From Edaphochlamys debaryana (Eukaryota > Chlorophyta > Chlorophyceae > Chlamydomonadales), in contig JAEHOE010000130.1 of the NCBI GenBank assembly GCA_016858145.1, forward strand, positions 248,001 through 312,000: a stretch of 64,000 bases of DNA, given 5' to 3'. The translations under genes and the position numbers were made by a program. A model generated the notes under the pieces. The model was not told the DNA's origin and did no database searches. It saw only the letters and a program-made list of their open reading frames with translations. The number at the start of each line of letters is the position of its first letter. Positions within the stretch are counted from its first letter, which is position 1. Positions 45,162 through 57,400 of this stretch are shown piece after piece.

Positions 45162-48100
45162 CTACTGTAGAGCGGGCCGGGGCCGGGGCCGGGGTCGGGG
45201 CCGGGGCCGTGGGCGAGGATGGGAGCGAGGGGGCGGGGGCTTGCCGTGGGGCTTGGTGGCGGGTGGGGGTGACGTGGGCGGGCGCAAGGCTTTGGGCGGC
45301 CTGCAAAGGAGCACAGGGCGCTTCGTGTTAGTGGCGTCGGGTTGCAGCAGCGCGAGTTGCCGCGTGGATGTGCTGGGCGTAGAGGTGTGCGAGAAGTGGG
45401 CACTGCGCAATCCCCGAGCGCTAACCAGCTTGGTACCCACGTTGGCGAGGGCAAGCGAATCCTGTGCGGGAAAGGGAAACGGGAAGAGAGTTAGAAACAT
45501 AGACCATCCAGGCAATGCGAGCTACGGGGGAGGGAAGCGCGCCTGAGAGGCCCTCCCAGGCCAGGGCCCGCCGTGGGCTCCACGGGCCTACCTGACACGC
45601 TGCCAACGTGCGCAAGGACCACAACCATCCTCATCATGCCCTAGCGTCACTTGGTTCCCCCGCCCGTCCACTCCTGCTGCCTCCCCATTCTCACATGTGT
45701 AGGAAGCACCCCAATGCGCCCAGCTGCCCCACACACTCCTCCGTCATCTGCTGCTGGCACAGGAGCGTCACATGGAGCATGTGCTGGACGTAACCGGTGA
45801 GGAATAGTCGTCCGGCAAAGTCGATGTCGTACGCCGCCACCGCCACATCGTCGTACACGGCCTGATCTGGCCAGCAGCGCTCCGTTGCAGGGGCCGAGGC
45901 GTCATCGGTGCAGTTGGGGGGCTGCTGGGGAAAGGAGACGAGCTGCGTGCCCGGAAAGCCGGCAGGGCGGGGACTGCCGGAGAGAGCCGGGCCTATGAGC
46001 CTCCTAGGGAAGCAGAGGCCTGCAGGGGGCGAGACAGGAATCTGCATGGCTACGGGTATCCGCGTGCCAGAAAATTCTTACTCCTGGAAGCTGAGCCCGC
46101 CCGATGCGCCCAGTGACCAAGCGCTGCATACCGGTGTCTTCCGCTTCCGTCCCTCAATGCCGGGGCACTCACGCATCACCAGTGCCGCGTCCTGAATCCG
46201 CACTAGGGACCCAGAGTCCGAGACGTTGGAAGGGAGCAGCAGGTCCAGACCCGAGCCTTGGGGGGTAGGCGCGCGGAAGTCCCGCAGTACCACGTGTTCA
46301 AGGGTCAGCACCACGCCGCCCTCCAGACGGACCTGCCGGCGAGTTGGGAACAGGGGGGGACACAGTTGTGTGAAGTCGTTCCGAAGCGAAGCTACACCTC
46401 CAGGGATTCCTTGCAACCCACCTTGCCCCTTACGAAACCGAGGTTCAGCTCCGGCCAGGACGACGAAAACACCGCCTCCCCTCCCGAAATGGTGAAATCG
46501 CGGTCGAGGACGATGGGGCTGGGCAGGCCCTCGAAGTCGGACTCTGACATGGCCACATCGCCCTGCAGCTGTGCGGACGTCACCCTGGGGTCGGCCAGCG
46601 CGGCCGCGAGCTCCCGCCCAGATGCCACTCTCAGGGTCACGACAGGGGGCGAAGGCGGCAGGGCGATGACGACGGGCGGAGTGGGCGGAGGGGGTGAGTA
46701 GGGTGAGGCCCTGCGTGGAGGGTGAACCACGGCAATCAGGCACGGGCCCCACCCCGGCATGCAAAGGTCCAAGCGGGGGCTTCAGGGAGGCGGCAGTTGA
46801 TCTCCCGAGTCCCCAGATCCGGTCACGAGTCTTTGGGGACTTCCCCGTCCGTGATATCTATCCCATGCATGCCCGTCAAGACCAAAGGACTTTATTCACC
46901 TTAATTTGGCCGTAACCCCGCATGAACTCACGGATTTCCGATGGGGGGTGGCAAGCGGGGAAACCTGTTCACGAAGGGAAAGAACACGGGTTGCAGATTA
47001 GGGGTTTGCAAGGCGGTTACAAAGGAACCCGCAGCAGGTCTTTTGCGCAGGATACGACACGCCAACCCTGGCACCCCTTCAAGCCCCGTCCTCACATGTA
47101 CAGGAAGCATCCAAGCGGACCAAGCGCAGATACGCACTCATCCGTCATCTGCTTCTCGCACAGGTACGGCACGCGAAGCATGGACAGCGCGTAGCGGGTA
47201 GCGGTTGCTCGTCCAAAAGAGTCAACGTCGAACCCGTCCACCGCCACATCGTCGTACACGCCCTGATCTGGCCAGCAGCGTTCCGTGGCAGGGGCCGAGG
47301 CGTCGTCGGTGCAGTTGATGGGCTGAGCGGAGGAGGCGAGCTGCGTGCCCGGGAAGCCGTCTGGGCGTGGAAGGCTGCTCAAGATCTCGCCTTGGATGGA
47401 CTTGGGGTAGCAGATGCCTTTAGGGGGCACGGGAGGTGCATGGTGTCAGAGGGATGCACGGTTCGGACGCCTGACGCCAAGTGAGACCCACTCAGGCCAC
47501 CTGCCAAAGACCTCCTTTCCCTTGCACGCTTGCAGCCCCCCTCCGGCCCCCACTCACGCAGCATAAGAACTGCGTCCTGAATCCGCACCACGGCCCCCGC
47601 CTCTGAGCTTGAGGAGGCGAGCAGGTCCAGACCGGGGGACTGGCCCAGGGGGGTAGCACGGAAGTCCCGGAGCACCACGTGTTCAAGGGTCAGCACTGCG
47701 CCGCCCTCCAGACGGACCTGCCGGCGGCAAGCGAGGAAACGGGAGGACCCGGTTGTGTGAGGGGTTCCTTAGACAAGCGACGCCTCCTTGGGTCGTCCCT
47801 TGCAACCCACCTTGCCCTTCACCAGCCCGAGGCCCAGCTCCGGCCAGGACGATGGAGACTCGGCCTCCCCTCCCGAAATGGTGAAGTTGCGGTCGAGGAC
47901 GACAGGGCTGGGCAGGCCCTCGAAGTCGGACTCGGACAGAGCCACATCGCCCTGCAGCTCCACGGACGTCACCCTGCCGTCGGCCAGCGCGGCCGCGAGC
48001 TCCCGACCCGATGCCACTCTCAGGGCAGCACCGGCGTGCGGTGTGGGCGGTAGGACAATGACGACGGGGCCAGGGGGGGGCCTGCGGGGAGGATGGACCG

Positions 48101-49586
48101 CAGCGGACCGCGTGGGACGGGCACACGTGGGATGCATGGGGGCACGTTATTGCACGTCATGTTGCGAGGAGCTTCGGCCAAGCGCACCAGCGAGGGGCAG
48201 CGGGTCGAGGGTATTACTCGTGTGCCAACGAAGGGCCGCGCTCATCACAGGGGCCCTTTGCGCCGTCACGCAGCCGCGGGGCTCTGAGGGGCACTCACGG
48301 CTTGTCAGTGACAGACGGACTGGCAAACCTGTGCAAGATCGGGGAAGGAAGGTGGGCGGGGATGAGACAGGAGGCACGGAAGTGAGGCGGACTTGGGCGC
48401 ATGCCCAGGTGCCGACGCCAAAACGTGGGTAACCACGTCTAGGATTGCCCGCGACGGGCCCTTTACCTTGCCCAGCCTCCCTCCGCCCCGGCCTTACATG
48501 TACAGGAAGCAGCCGAGCGGACCAAGCGCGGACACGCACTCATCCGTCATCTGCCGCTGGCACAGGTACGGCACGCGAAGCATGGACAGCGCGTAGCGGG
48601 TGGCACTTGCTCGTCCAAACGAGTCAATGTCAAATCCGGCCACCGCCACATCGTCGTACACGCCCTGATCTGGCCAGCACCGCTCCGTGGCAGGGGCCGA
48701 AGCATCGTCGGTGCAGTTGGAGGGCTGCGGGGAGGAGACGAGCTGCGTGCCCGGAAAGCGGTCTGGGCGTGGGATGCTGCTCATGATCTCGCCTTGGATG
48801 GACTTGGGGACGCAGATGCCTGTAGGGGGCAGGGGAGTTGCATGGTGTCAGAGAGCAGCACCGCTTTGAAGCCATTCCTCCCCGAAGGCCCCTGATGCAA
48901 AGTGAGCCATCAGGCCTGACTAGGAGGTAGGCGTAGCCGCAGGCCCTCCTTCTGAAGGCCTCCTGTAAAATGCGAGCTCGCGAACCCCCTCCAGCCCCCA
49001 CTGGGGGCACTCACGCAGCATCATAACCGCGTCCTGAATCCGCACCACGGCCCCCGAATCCGAGCTGGAGGAGGCCAGCAGGTCCAGACCGGGGGACTGG
49101 CCCAGGGGGGTAGCACGAAAGTCCCGGAGCACCACGTGTTCAATGGTCAGCACTGCGCCGCCATCCAAACGGACCTGCCGGCGAGTTGGGGAAAGAGGTC
49201 GGCCCGGTTGTGTGAGTGTGAGGGGGTTCCTACGAGAAGCGTGGCCTCCATGCATGGATACCCCGCCCGCAACCCACCTTGTCCTTCACCAGCCCGAGGC
49301 TAAGCTCCGGCCAGGACGATGGAGACTCCGCCTCCCCTCCCGAAATGGTGAAGTCGCGGTCGAGGACGATGGGGCTGGGCAGGCCCTCGAAGTCGGACTC
49401 GGACACAGCCACATCGCCCTGCAGCTGTGCGGAGGTCACCCTGGGGTCGGCCAGCGCGGCCGCGAGCTGCCGACCATTTGATACAGCCGTAGCGATATGA
49501 ATGGCGTCGCTGGCATGAGTTATGCTGCAGCAGGCTAAGATGAGAAGGATGGCCGCACTAAAAGTGGCCCTCCTGCTTTCCAACAT
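45162..49586 (-). CDS. Secreted three-cassette repeat protein with Pro/Arg-rich tail
   Basis: Thirteen exons: A5 49586-49278, B5 49174-49015, C5 48819-48498, D5 48328-48299; A4 48081-47811, B4 47717-47558, C4 47417-47096, D4 46964-46932; A3 46710-46422, B3 46332-46173, C3 46019-45695, D3 45461-45426; E3 45300-45162 (TAG). Total 2556 bases, 851 residues. A signal peptide (TFSAAILLILACCSITHA) precedes three repeats of about 260 residues. Each repeat has SGRELAAALAD...GDVALSESDFEGLPSPIVLD, a strand-rich block (GGAVLTIEHVVLRDF), and a six-Cys block (ICVP, NCTDD, RCWPDQGVYDDVA, YLCQ, ECV, GCFLYM). Repeats 2 and 3 start with Pro-rich linkers (PPPTPPVVIALPPSPP). The tail is (Pro-Arg)n. A cassette always begins and ends in phase 2. 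Probably an extracellular matrix or wall protein, by inference. Confidence 0.78.
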
Positions 49587-49889
49587 AGCTATGATTAAGG
49601 AGTTGTGATCAATTACTTTCAAAATGCATTAAGCGGGAAGCGCACTTGCGTCCAATGCTCTGGGCCCACCCTGAGTTCCCACGTACTGGGCCCGTGCACC
49701 AGCGCGCGAAAAGCACGCACGGTGGTAAGTCTTGTCAAGCGGCGTATGAGAGTTAGCGACTGAGTGAGACGGCACGGTAACGGGGATTGCCCGTGCCCAA
49801 ACCGATGCGGGAGGAGGCGGGCTGGTGGGTCTGGGCTGGTCGTTTTGGCAATCGTCGACGAGCGGGGCTGCGGACCTGTGCTGGGGACG
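49587..49889 (-). promoter_or_regulatory. Promoter region of the three-cassette gene
   Basis: The first 120 bases upstream share GCGCACTTGCGT, AATGCTCTGGGC and GCACGCA blocks with the region upstream of the one-cassette gene (41185-41300). No clear TATA box was located. Confidence 0.45.
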
Positions 49890-51680
49890 AGGCCTGTCCC
49901 TGCCCCCCAGCCAACGCCGCACCAAGTATAGCACTTCAGGGCCCTTTCTCCAGCCCTCGCCGGGCTCGCCCAGCAGCAGTAACATTCCCCGCCAGAGCGC
50001 CCTCACCCCCAACCTACTGCAGCCCCCAACCTGGCTTCCCCTGCCCTCGGCCCCTGCTCACCTGCCCTGCGCGCCCCCCGCCCCCAGCATGGCCGGAGCT
50101 GTAAGGCCGCTTACGACGCCTGCTCTTGTCCCCGGCGCGATCCTGTGGGGCCACCGCTCACTGCGGACGGTGGGGAGCCACGCTAGCTGGCCCGCCTCCG
50201 CCCTGCTCACACACGCACGCGCCCGCACCCCAGCTACCGTTCCCACCGGACGCTGCCGTGCACGCCACTCAGCATTGCACGCCACTCAGCATTGCACGCC
50301 ACCCTGCTCTCTCTCGCCCCCCTTTTCGCGTGCCTTCTTGCTGGGGGTCCCGCCGTCGGGGGCATGTGATACCCGTACTGCCCGCCCGCCCGGGTCCCTC
50401 TAGCCCTGCAGGTCGCACTCTACAGTCCTCCGCCATCGCCCGAGTTCGTAGGAGCTGCTAGGATAGCGCCGTGCCTCGCCCGCTGCGCGCCCGTCCGCAT
50501 GACCGCGTACTGACGTTCTTCTCTTCCTCTTCTCGGACAACACCGTCTCAACCCCCAGGTTCGGCTCCGTGGGGCGTGGGGGCGATTGGGAACGCAGCGA
50601 GCGGGCTCGGGCGATGGCGGCAACCCTCCACCTTCCTCGCTCGGTACCGGTCCGACACTGTTACGTGGTAAGTATGGGTCTGATCCGGACGGCCGCTCGT
50701 CGCCACCCCTGTCCTCACCATGTGTCCCCACCGCAGCCAGTGCACTGCAGGCTGCGCTTTAGCACTTTCAACCCTCACGGGGGTCCCCTTTGCAGCTCAT
50801 GGTTTCGACATGCCCGTCTCGTGCGCGGCTGCTTCACCTATACAATGCGGCTTCTTGCCACGTTCTCGTCAAACCCCAGCATGGCCCTCGCCAGCCCCCT
50901 CCGCCGTGCGCCCGTGCGTCCATTTAGTGGTGACCGCCCGCGCCCCCGCCCCCGTGGTGCCCCTGCCCCTCGTAGTCCGACAGGCCGCCCAGGGAGGAGG
51001 CCGCGGCGCCGGCACCTGCGTATGGGAAGGGGGGGGAGGCGGCGCAGAGGGGGGTGCCGGGTGGGTGGGTCAGAGACGGCTCCGGACCCTCGACACAGGG
51101 CCCCCGGTCGGCAACCCCAGCATGAAGTCGCATAGCAGATAAGGCACAGCCCCGCAAGAGGCCAACGAGTGCGGGCCCGCAGCCTGCACAGGAGGCCGTT
51201 CCGTCCCAGCAGGCACAGCATCCCGTACACGCGACAGGCTAAACCACCCCCAAACTCCTACTAATTAGCACAGGCCCGCCCCAGCAGCCCCGCGGCCCGC
51301 CTCACCAGGCACGGTCCGCAGCGTGTACGGGTGCCGGCTGTACGCCAGCGGTACGTCCCGCCCGGGCGACGGCGGCGACGCCGAGGTGCTAGTGGCGGCG
51401 CTGGCGGCGGCGCCGCCGCTGCCCGCCGCCCCCGGCGTCATGCGCCGCATCATGGCGACGGCGGGGCCCGAGGACGCGCCGCCGCCGCCGGGGCCAACGG
51501 CGCCGGCGCCGGGTACCGAGGTGGAGGGGTTGTAGGAGGAGGAGGCGGAGGCGGTGTTGTGGGGGTCGTGGGGGTCGGCTGAGGTGCGAAAGAGGTTGGG
51601 CAGTCCCGCAATGGTGAAGGAGGAGCGCCAGGGGCGGGGCTTGAGCTTGGCGGCGAAGGAGCCTGGGGGCAATGGAAGGA
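49890..51680 (-). pseudogene. Duplicated RAPTOR fragment (exons 17-18 and flanking introns)
   Basis: The segment matches 57371-58327. The exon 17 copy, 51662-51306, has exactly the same length (357 bases), stays open, and differs at few residues (NLFRTS for NLSRIS). The exon 18 copy is broken three ways: its acceptor CCCAG reads CCCAT (near 51020), a TAC codon has become TAA (50924-50926 on the plus strand), and a 779-bp insertion splits it. There is no upstream gene to express it, so it is a dead fragment. Confidence 0.88.
50082..50886. mobile_element. 779-bp insertion flanked by a 13-bp target-site duplication
   Basis: CCCCAGCATGGCC occurs at 50082-50094 and 50874-50886. The uninterrupted site exists in RAPTOR exon 18 near 57555 (CCCCAGCATGGCA). 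The insert (50095-50873) starts GGAGCTGTAAGG and ends TTCTCGTCAAA, has no evident terminal inverted repeats and no recognisable transposase. It carries an internal 17-bp tandem pair (50261-50294). A target duplication of this length without inverted repeats is more like a non-LTR or other retroposed element, but its class is not established. Confidence 0.7.
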
Positions 51681-51777
51681 GCCTGGGGGCCTGGCCATTG
51701 TGCTATCTTCCCCATGCTTTGTCAATATCGACTGGAACCTCCGGCTGTCCTCGAGACTTTGGGAGAATTTGGCTTCG

Positions 51778-52151
51778 ATGCAGGCTCAGCCCGCCCAGCC
51801 CGCCCAGCCCGCAGCTTCCGCCGAAGAACGGCTTGCCAGGATTGAGGAGCAGCTCGTCGCTCTGGAGGCCATTGCCGCTGCGATGGAAGGTGGGGGACTT
51901 CCGCACTTTGCCTGAGCTCTGCCCCGCTGTGAACTGACCTCTGCAATTCCGCTGGTTGCAGCGCGGACATACCCGCTGGACGGTGGGTGCAGTGCCTTTG
52001 AAGTGCATCAATGCCCTTCTGGGCCCCAGAACAAAGCCGTGCTTGAGTCGTGTCTGCCATCCTGCCGCTTGCAGATGTCATAAGGGCTTATGGCGCTGCG
52101 AAGGACTACGTAAAACGCCTGCTTTGGCCCCAGCACCCAAAGCAGGACTAG
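51778..52151 (+). CDS. Small coiled-coil protein (62 residues)
   Basis: Two exons, 51778-51889 and 52075-52151 (TAG), join in phase 1 (GTGGGG donor, TTGCAG acceptor). The protein begins MQAQPAQPAQPAASAEERLA, then RIEEQLVALEAIAAAMEDVI, a clear heptad-like amphipathic helix, and ends YVKRLLWPQHPKQD. An in-frame extension upstream to 51700 exists. It lies just outside the RAPTOR duplication. Function unknown; it might be the remnant of a larger gene or mobile element. Confidence 0.5.
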
Positions 52152-54481
52152 TCCCCGTCGTTGCCGCTCTTCTGTGGGGCGCGGGGCCCCGAGGGCCACT
52201 GACGTAACCGCCAGCCTTGCCGCCATTCATCAAGGCCCTTAAGCCCAGAGGGCTTGAAGGGTGGCCTCAACGCAGGTGCGTTTTAGAGGCTGGCACGTGG
52301 ACGGGCGAAGCAACCGGCGGCAGGCGGGTTTGGGTTCTGTGCAACGGTGTGTGTGTGTGGGGGGGGGGGGTGAGAGACTGTGGGAGATCACATGCCTACA
52401 GTTTGCATAGCCTGGGGCAGGCCACGGTGGCAGGCCGCGCATGAAGCAGCAGAGGCTGCTGTTTCATCAATAGGCGGGCAAGCAAAGGCAAGCAAGGCCC
52501 CGTCGAAGGCCCCGTCGAAGGCCCCGTCGAAGGCCCCGTCGTGCTCGCATGTGCAGGAAGTGGGGTCGCCCCGCTTGTCACCTACTCGATTGTTCTGGGC
52601 TGTTCATAGTCCTTGGCTTGCATCGATGAGTGTGGAGACTGAATGCTGGGAGGATCTTGATGACGCGGCTGGGCCTGGATCTGAGGCCGAAGGTTGGATA
52701 GGAGTTCCGGAAGGTTGTGATGACGCCATCTGGGCCCTGATCTCCGGCCTTCGGCACCCTGACTTAGGCATCCTGGATTCCGGGCCACCCCGGCCGGGCA
52801 ATTAAGCCGTGGTGCTTTAGTTTGATGATACATGGGTGCTGTGCACACCAGAACGCTCGCGCGGCAGTTGGCGGCGCTGGGGGTGGTGGCGGGTAGCTAG
52901 GGAGGTGGTCAGCCCAGAAAGAACGGGCAGCTAAGTCTGTGCTGATGAGGGGTGCGAATCCCCCGACAAACTGCCATCAACGCGTTGGAGCCAGGTTGGA
53001 GTAGAGTGCGCCCACGATTGAACGGGGAATCGGTCACGTAGCAGAGACGTTGCGGGGCTTGGGCCTGCGGGCTCAGCCCTCGGTTTCCGCCCCCATGGGT
53101 GGGACAGCCGGGATTGCACTTTGCTGGCCTTGCGTTTCGCGTTAACCTCGTCCCAGTTTCCCATTCCCCATGAGTGGCGCCCCGCTTGTCATGAAATGTT
53201 GCAGTACCGCGGCAAGACCCAGCACCAGGTTACAGTTGAAATGAGTCTCCTGAGCTGTGCCTCACGACTGCTGCATGGGCCCTCGGCCCGACAGCACCCC
53301 GCCTCGTCTCCTCGTCTAGTGAGTAGCACCATCCATCCATCCCGACTGCCCAAGACACAGCCCGACAGCCGTAGCACACAAACCCTGAGAACCCTCGCCT
53401 GGCCCCGTGTGGCGCTCTGCACAGCTTGCTGGCGGTGTGCCCGGTCCAACAGCCCACACCTGATGACCTTCCCACGCACCCATCACCAGGCAATACGGTA
53501 GGCGTGCCTTTGCGTTGGTTTGACACCAAGGAGGCTCCAGGCTCCTTATATCCGGTTGCCTCACTGTTCTTCTCCAGACCCCAGCTTGCCCCGCAGTATG
53601 CGCATAGTCCGTGCTGCTCCCTCTCCCATGCTCGCCGCACAACCTATGTCTCCGAGACATACATGGGTTTGCGCCCAGGCAACGTTCCTGTTTGACCGTC
53701 ATCCCCACGTCCTACGAGACGTCCTGCTGTGTGCCTGCACTCGCACCCAATCCCATGCCCAACGGCCACACCCTCTCCCCACCATCCTCGCGTCCTAGCC
53801 TGTCGTGTTCCTAGCCCCGCGGTCCGAGCTGCCCTGGCGACGACGGAAAACAAGGTAGGCTACCCACCGGTATGCGTGATCTGCGACCCACGCTTAAGTT
53901 GATGTTGTCTAAAACCCGGAGCCTGGGCTGTACCCACTGCACCAGCCCCTCAGGCCCCGGCCCCGGACCCGTCGAACCGACCGGGCAAGGCGCGCCTGCC
54001 TCCAGCCACCTCAGACCGCGGCGCAGAGTTAACGCCCTGCGAGCTGCGACCCCCGCACCCGCATCAGCGCCCCGCGCGTGGCAGGCTGCGCCCAAGCGCC
54101 AGGTCCAGCTCCAGGCGCCAGCAGGCGCCACCCCCTCCACCCTGGGCTCCTCCGTCCGACCTGGTAAGCACCTCGTTGCGCAACGCGCCCCAAGGCCCCG
54201 TGTGGCCTTACAGCCCTGTCCTCTGCCGAGGCGTCCGCACGGCAGGCCGGTGTGACACCTCGGTCATCCGGGGCTCCGCCCAACACCGGGCCCCGGAGGT
54301 ATGCAGACGTGTCGCTACACCGCCGTGAGCGGCCGTTGCCGTGTCCTCGCGCGTTCGCGCGCTTCATCCATTTGACGGGCGGCCCGTGCTATGTGCCCGA
54401 GCGCTCGCCAAGATGAGGTATTGGTGCCCGAAAACGTGAGCAACATCTTGTGTAGCAGCTTTATGGCATTGGTGTACGGCA
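52152..54481. other. Interval with possible unresolved plus-strand exons
   Basis: No complete gene could be built. It has a 12-bp tandem repeat (52497-52542) and an open frame from 52627 to 52805 (MSVETECWEDLDDAAG...). Possible plus-strand exons near 53822-53852 and 53935-54163 join in phase 2 and end at a GTAAGC donor (VNALRAATPAPASAPRAWQA). This could be the beginning of a gene with a targeting peptide, but start, end and family are not visible. Confidence 0.3.
52497..52542. repeat. 12-bp tandem repeat, about four copies
   Basis: GGCCCCGTCGAA is repeated nearly four times without change. Translated, it would give Lys-Ala-Pro-Ser repeats. Confidence 0.9.
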
Positions 54482-57400
54482 TTACGAACGCGACGTGGCC
54501 ATGTGGCCCGCGGGGTCGTACAGCTCGTACACGGTGCAGTGGTCCATGCCCGCGGCCGCCAGGGTGGGCTGGAAGGGGTGGAAGGCCATGCACGTGATGG
54601 GCCCGACCTGACAGGGGAGGGGAGAGGGGGGTGGCGGTGAGAGGAGGGGAGGGGAGGTCATCGGACTGATGAATGAACTCGGGTGCCGCCGAGGAGAGCG
54701 TACCCGTGAGAACACGCCGCAGCTGAGGTGCACGGCAGCACGAGGGCTGCCACCTGCCGACGTGTGCCGAGGGGTGTTGCGTGAAGACACCTGGTCATGC
54801 CCCGCTCGAGCGCCGCTCACCTTGTGCGGCGTGAGTAGCGCTGATGACGACCCGGGCCGCAGGGTGCCCACCACATCGCCCTCGTCCGTCCAGATCTTGA
54901 CCACCTGCGCAGGGGTGGGCGGGTGGGTACGTGAGCGGGCATGCGGCAGGGAGAGGGCGGTGAGGGCGGGCATGGTGCTTCGACCCGGCGACGCTGTCAC
55001 AGGGGCAAGAGGAGCGGCAGCGGCAGCGGGGACGGGAGCAAGCGGGGCAGGCATTTCAGGCAACCCGTGGCGGGTTCCCGCCATCTACAAGCAAGCGGTC
55101 ACAAACAGCCGCCCTGAGGCCCGGCCCAGGTCCACTCAGGCCCACCTGCGACGACGTCCCCGTCGCCAGCAGCGGTGCCACGGGGTGCCCCGCCAGCGCA
55201 CACACGCCGCCCTTGGTGTGCGCCTGCACCGCACGCACCGTCGCCGCCACGTCCACGCCGCCAGTCCCCGTCCCCGCGCCTCCCGCCGCGCCGCCGTCCT
55301 CCGCGCCGCCGGCAGCCGCCGCCGCGCCGCCGCCGGGCCCGCCGCTGCCGCCGCGCAGGTCGATCCAGCGCATCTCGCCCTTCTCCGAAGCGACCACCAC
55401 CAGCCCCGGCTTGCCCCCCGGCTCCAACACGCTCCCGACCAGGGGCGCCCGGCCTAGCGGCTGCAGCACCATGCGGGGGGCGGCGGAGGCGCGGAGGTCG
55501 AAGACACGGAGCGTGCCGTCCGTACAGACCGGTACGAGCAGATTGGGATCCAGTACGGAGTGGAGCAGCTGCTCCACGCCAACTGTCGCCGGCGCGGTAC
55601 CGCCGCCGGCGGCGGGCCAGGCCACGCCCGGCGGCACCACGCCGCCAGGGGTTGCCGCGGCGCCCGTGCCGCCGGGGGTCAGCGGCAGTACGCTGCGGGG
55701 GCGGAAAGGGAGGCGCAGGGCGATGGTGGGTGAGGCGCCACGAGCTGGCCGGGACAACTCTCGCCAATCCTCCGCCTGTCCTCCTCTCTTCCTCCCGCAT
55801 CCCTCTCGCACCCTCCCCCTGCCCTCTCGCATCCTCCCCCTGCCCTCTCGCCCCCTCACCTGTGGCAGTGCTCCCTGAGCAGGTCCCACACGTAGACGTA
55901 GTCGGGCTGCTTGCCGCCCGCGGAGTACAGGTGGGAGGCACAGGCGGACCAGGCGTACACGGCGGGGAAGGAGGGCGTGGGGAGCAGGTGGATGGGCACC
56001 GCCTGAGGGGTCGGGGCGGGGGGCAGGGAATGTTTAGCGGTGGAGGAAGGCAGAACCTCGCCTGGCGCCGCAAGGGTTGCTGGGCAGAGCGTGAGGTGCT
56101 GCCAGTAACCACACGTTGTTAGGAGCCGTCACCCCTCCTGACTTCCTCCATCCCCCACCTTCCACCCTCCCCACCTGCAGCGCCGTGGCCATGCGCTGCT
56201 CCCCGCTGTTTAGGTAGGAGCGCCACACGCGCACCGCCCCATCCGCCGAGCCCGCCAGCAGCAGCGGCCCGTCCGCCTCGTTGATGTGGCGCAGGAAGCC
56301 CACGCGGGAGGGGGGCTGGCCGCGGGACTCAGAAAGGGGCGCGCCTGCGGGGAAGAGGGGGGGTCATGGTGGGGTGGGTGGGTGGGTGGGGTGGTGGTGG
56401 GCTAGCAGAGTGGGTGGGGGCCTTGGGGGAAGTGGGGGTGAGTGGGGTGGAGGCGGGGTGGGGCGGGAGTGGGGTGCTGTCGGAGCGGGTCCCGGTCTCA
56501 CCGTTGGTGACGTGGAAGGCGTTGAGGAGCTTTGTGTCCGGGTAGGTGTGGGCCTTGAGGGTGCCGCGGGCGTCCGCGGAGACCAGCACCTGGTTGGGTG
56601 AGTGGGGTGGAGGCGGGGCGTCGAAGGTCCACGTGCAAGACCGCCTCCCCGCAGCCATGCCCCCACTTGCCCCCGCTCCTCCCCCCCGCGGTGCTCCCCA
56701 GCCCCCCTCCCGGCCGCACCTGGTGGTAGGGGTGGAAGGCCAGCGCGCAGACCGGCTCGGGGCCGCTCTCGATCGAGTGCAGCTGCGGGGCGCCGACGAG
56801 GGCGGCACGGGGCGGACAGGTTAGTCGTGGCGATGAGGATGCAGCGGTCGGTTTGGCACACGGCGCACGGCGCACCAACCAGTCGAACAGCAGGGCCGCG
56901 CAAACCCTCAATCCGGCGCAGAACCTAGGGCATGGCACACCCGCATGAGCCAGGCCCCGCACCTGGTCCCTCAGCTTGGGCGTGCGCATGCCCCGGCTCA
57001 GCCCCGCCGCGCCCTCCATCATGGCCCTCCGCCGGGCCTTGCGCTCGGGGTCCACGGGGGCGGTCCAGGGACACAGCTTGGCGCCGTCGGACTCGCGCCA
57101 CGCGGAGGACTGGGGGTGGGTGGGGCAAAGGCAGGGCTGGTCAGGACATGGAACTGGGTGGTTTGGGCGGAGCCAGGGGCTTGGGCTCGGCGGCACTTCG
57201 TCGGCAACGGGACTGAGGTGGGCGTGCGGCGGGGCGCTCACCTGCGGCTCCAGCATGGGCCGGCGGAAGTACTCGCATGAGAGGGCGTAGATCTGGGACT
57301 TGGGGATGGGCACGTGGGGCACACCGGGGTCCTGCGGAGGGAAGGTGGGGCGTGGTGGGTTAGCACGAGACCCTGTCCCTGCCCTTCGGCCAACTATGCT

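Noticed and set aside
44764..45546. 260-codon plus-strand open frame
   Set aside because: It overlaps, antisense, exons D3 and E3 of the three-cassette gene; its Gly/Arg-rich part is the complement of the (Pro-Arg)n tail.
52930..52975. GGGGTGCGAATCCCCC hairpin resembling a T-arm
   Set aside because: No tRNA fold with flanking sequence; treated as a simple hairpin.
54669..56122. Plus-strand open frames of 260-315 codons
   Set aside because: Shadows of the GC-rich RAPTOR WD40 exons on the minus strand.
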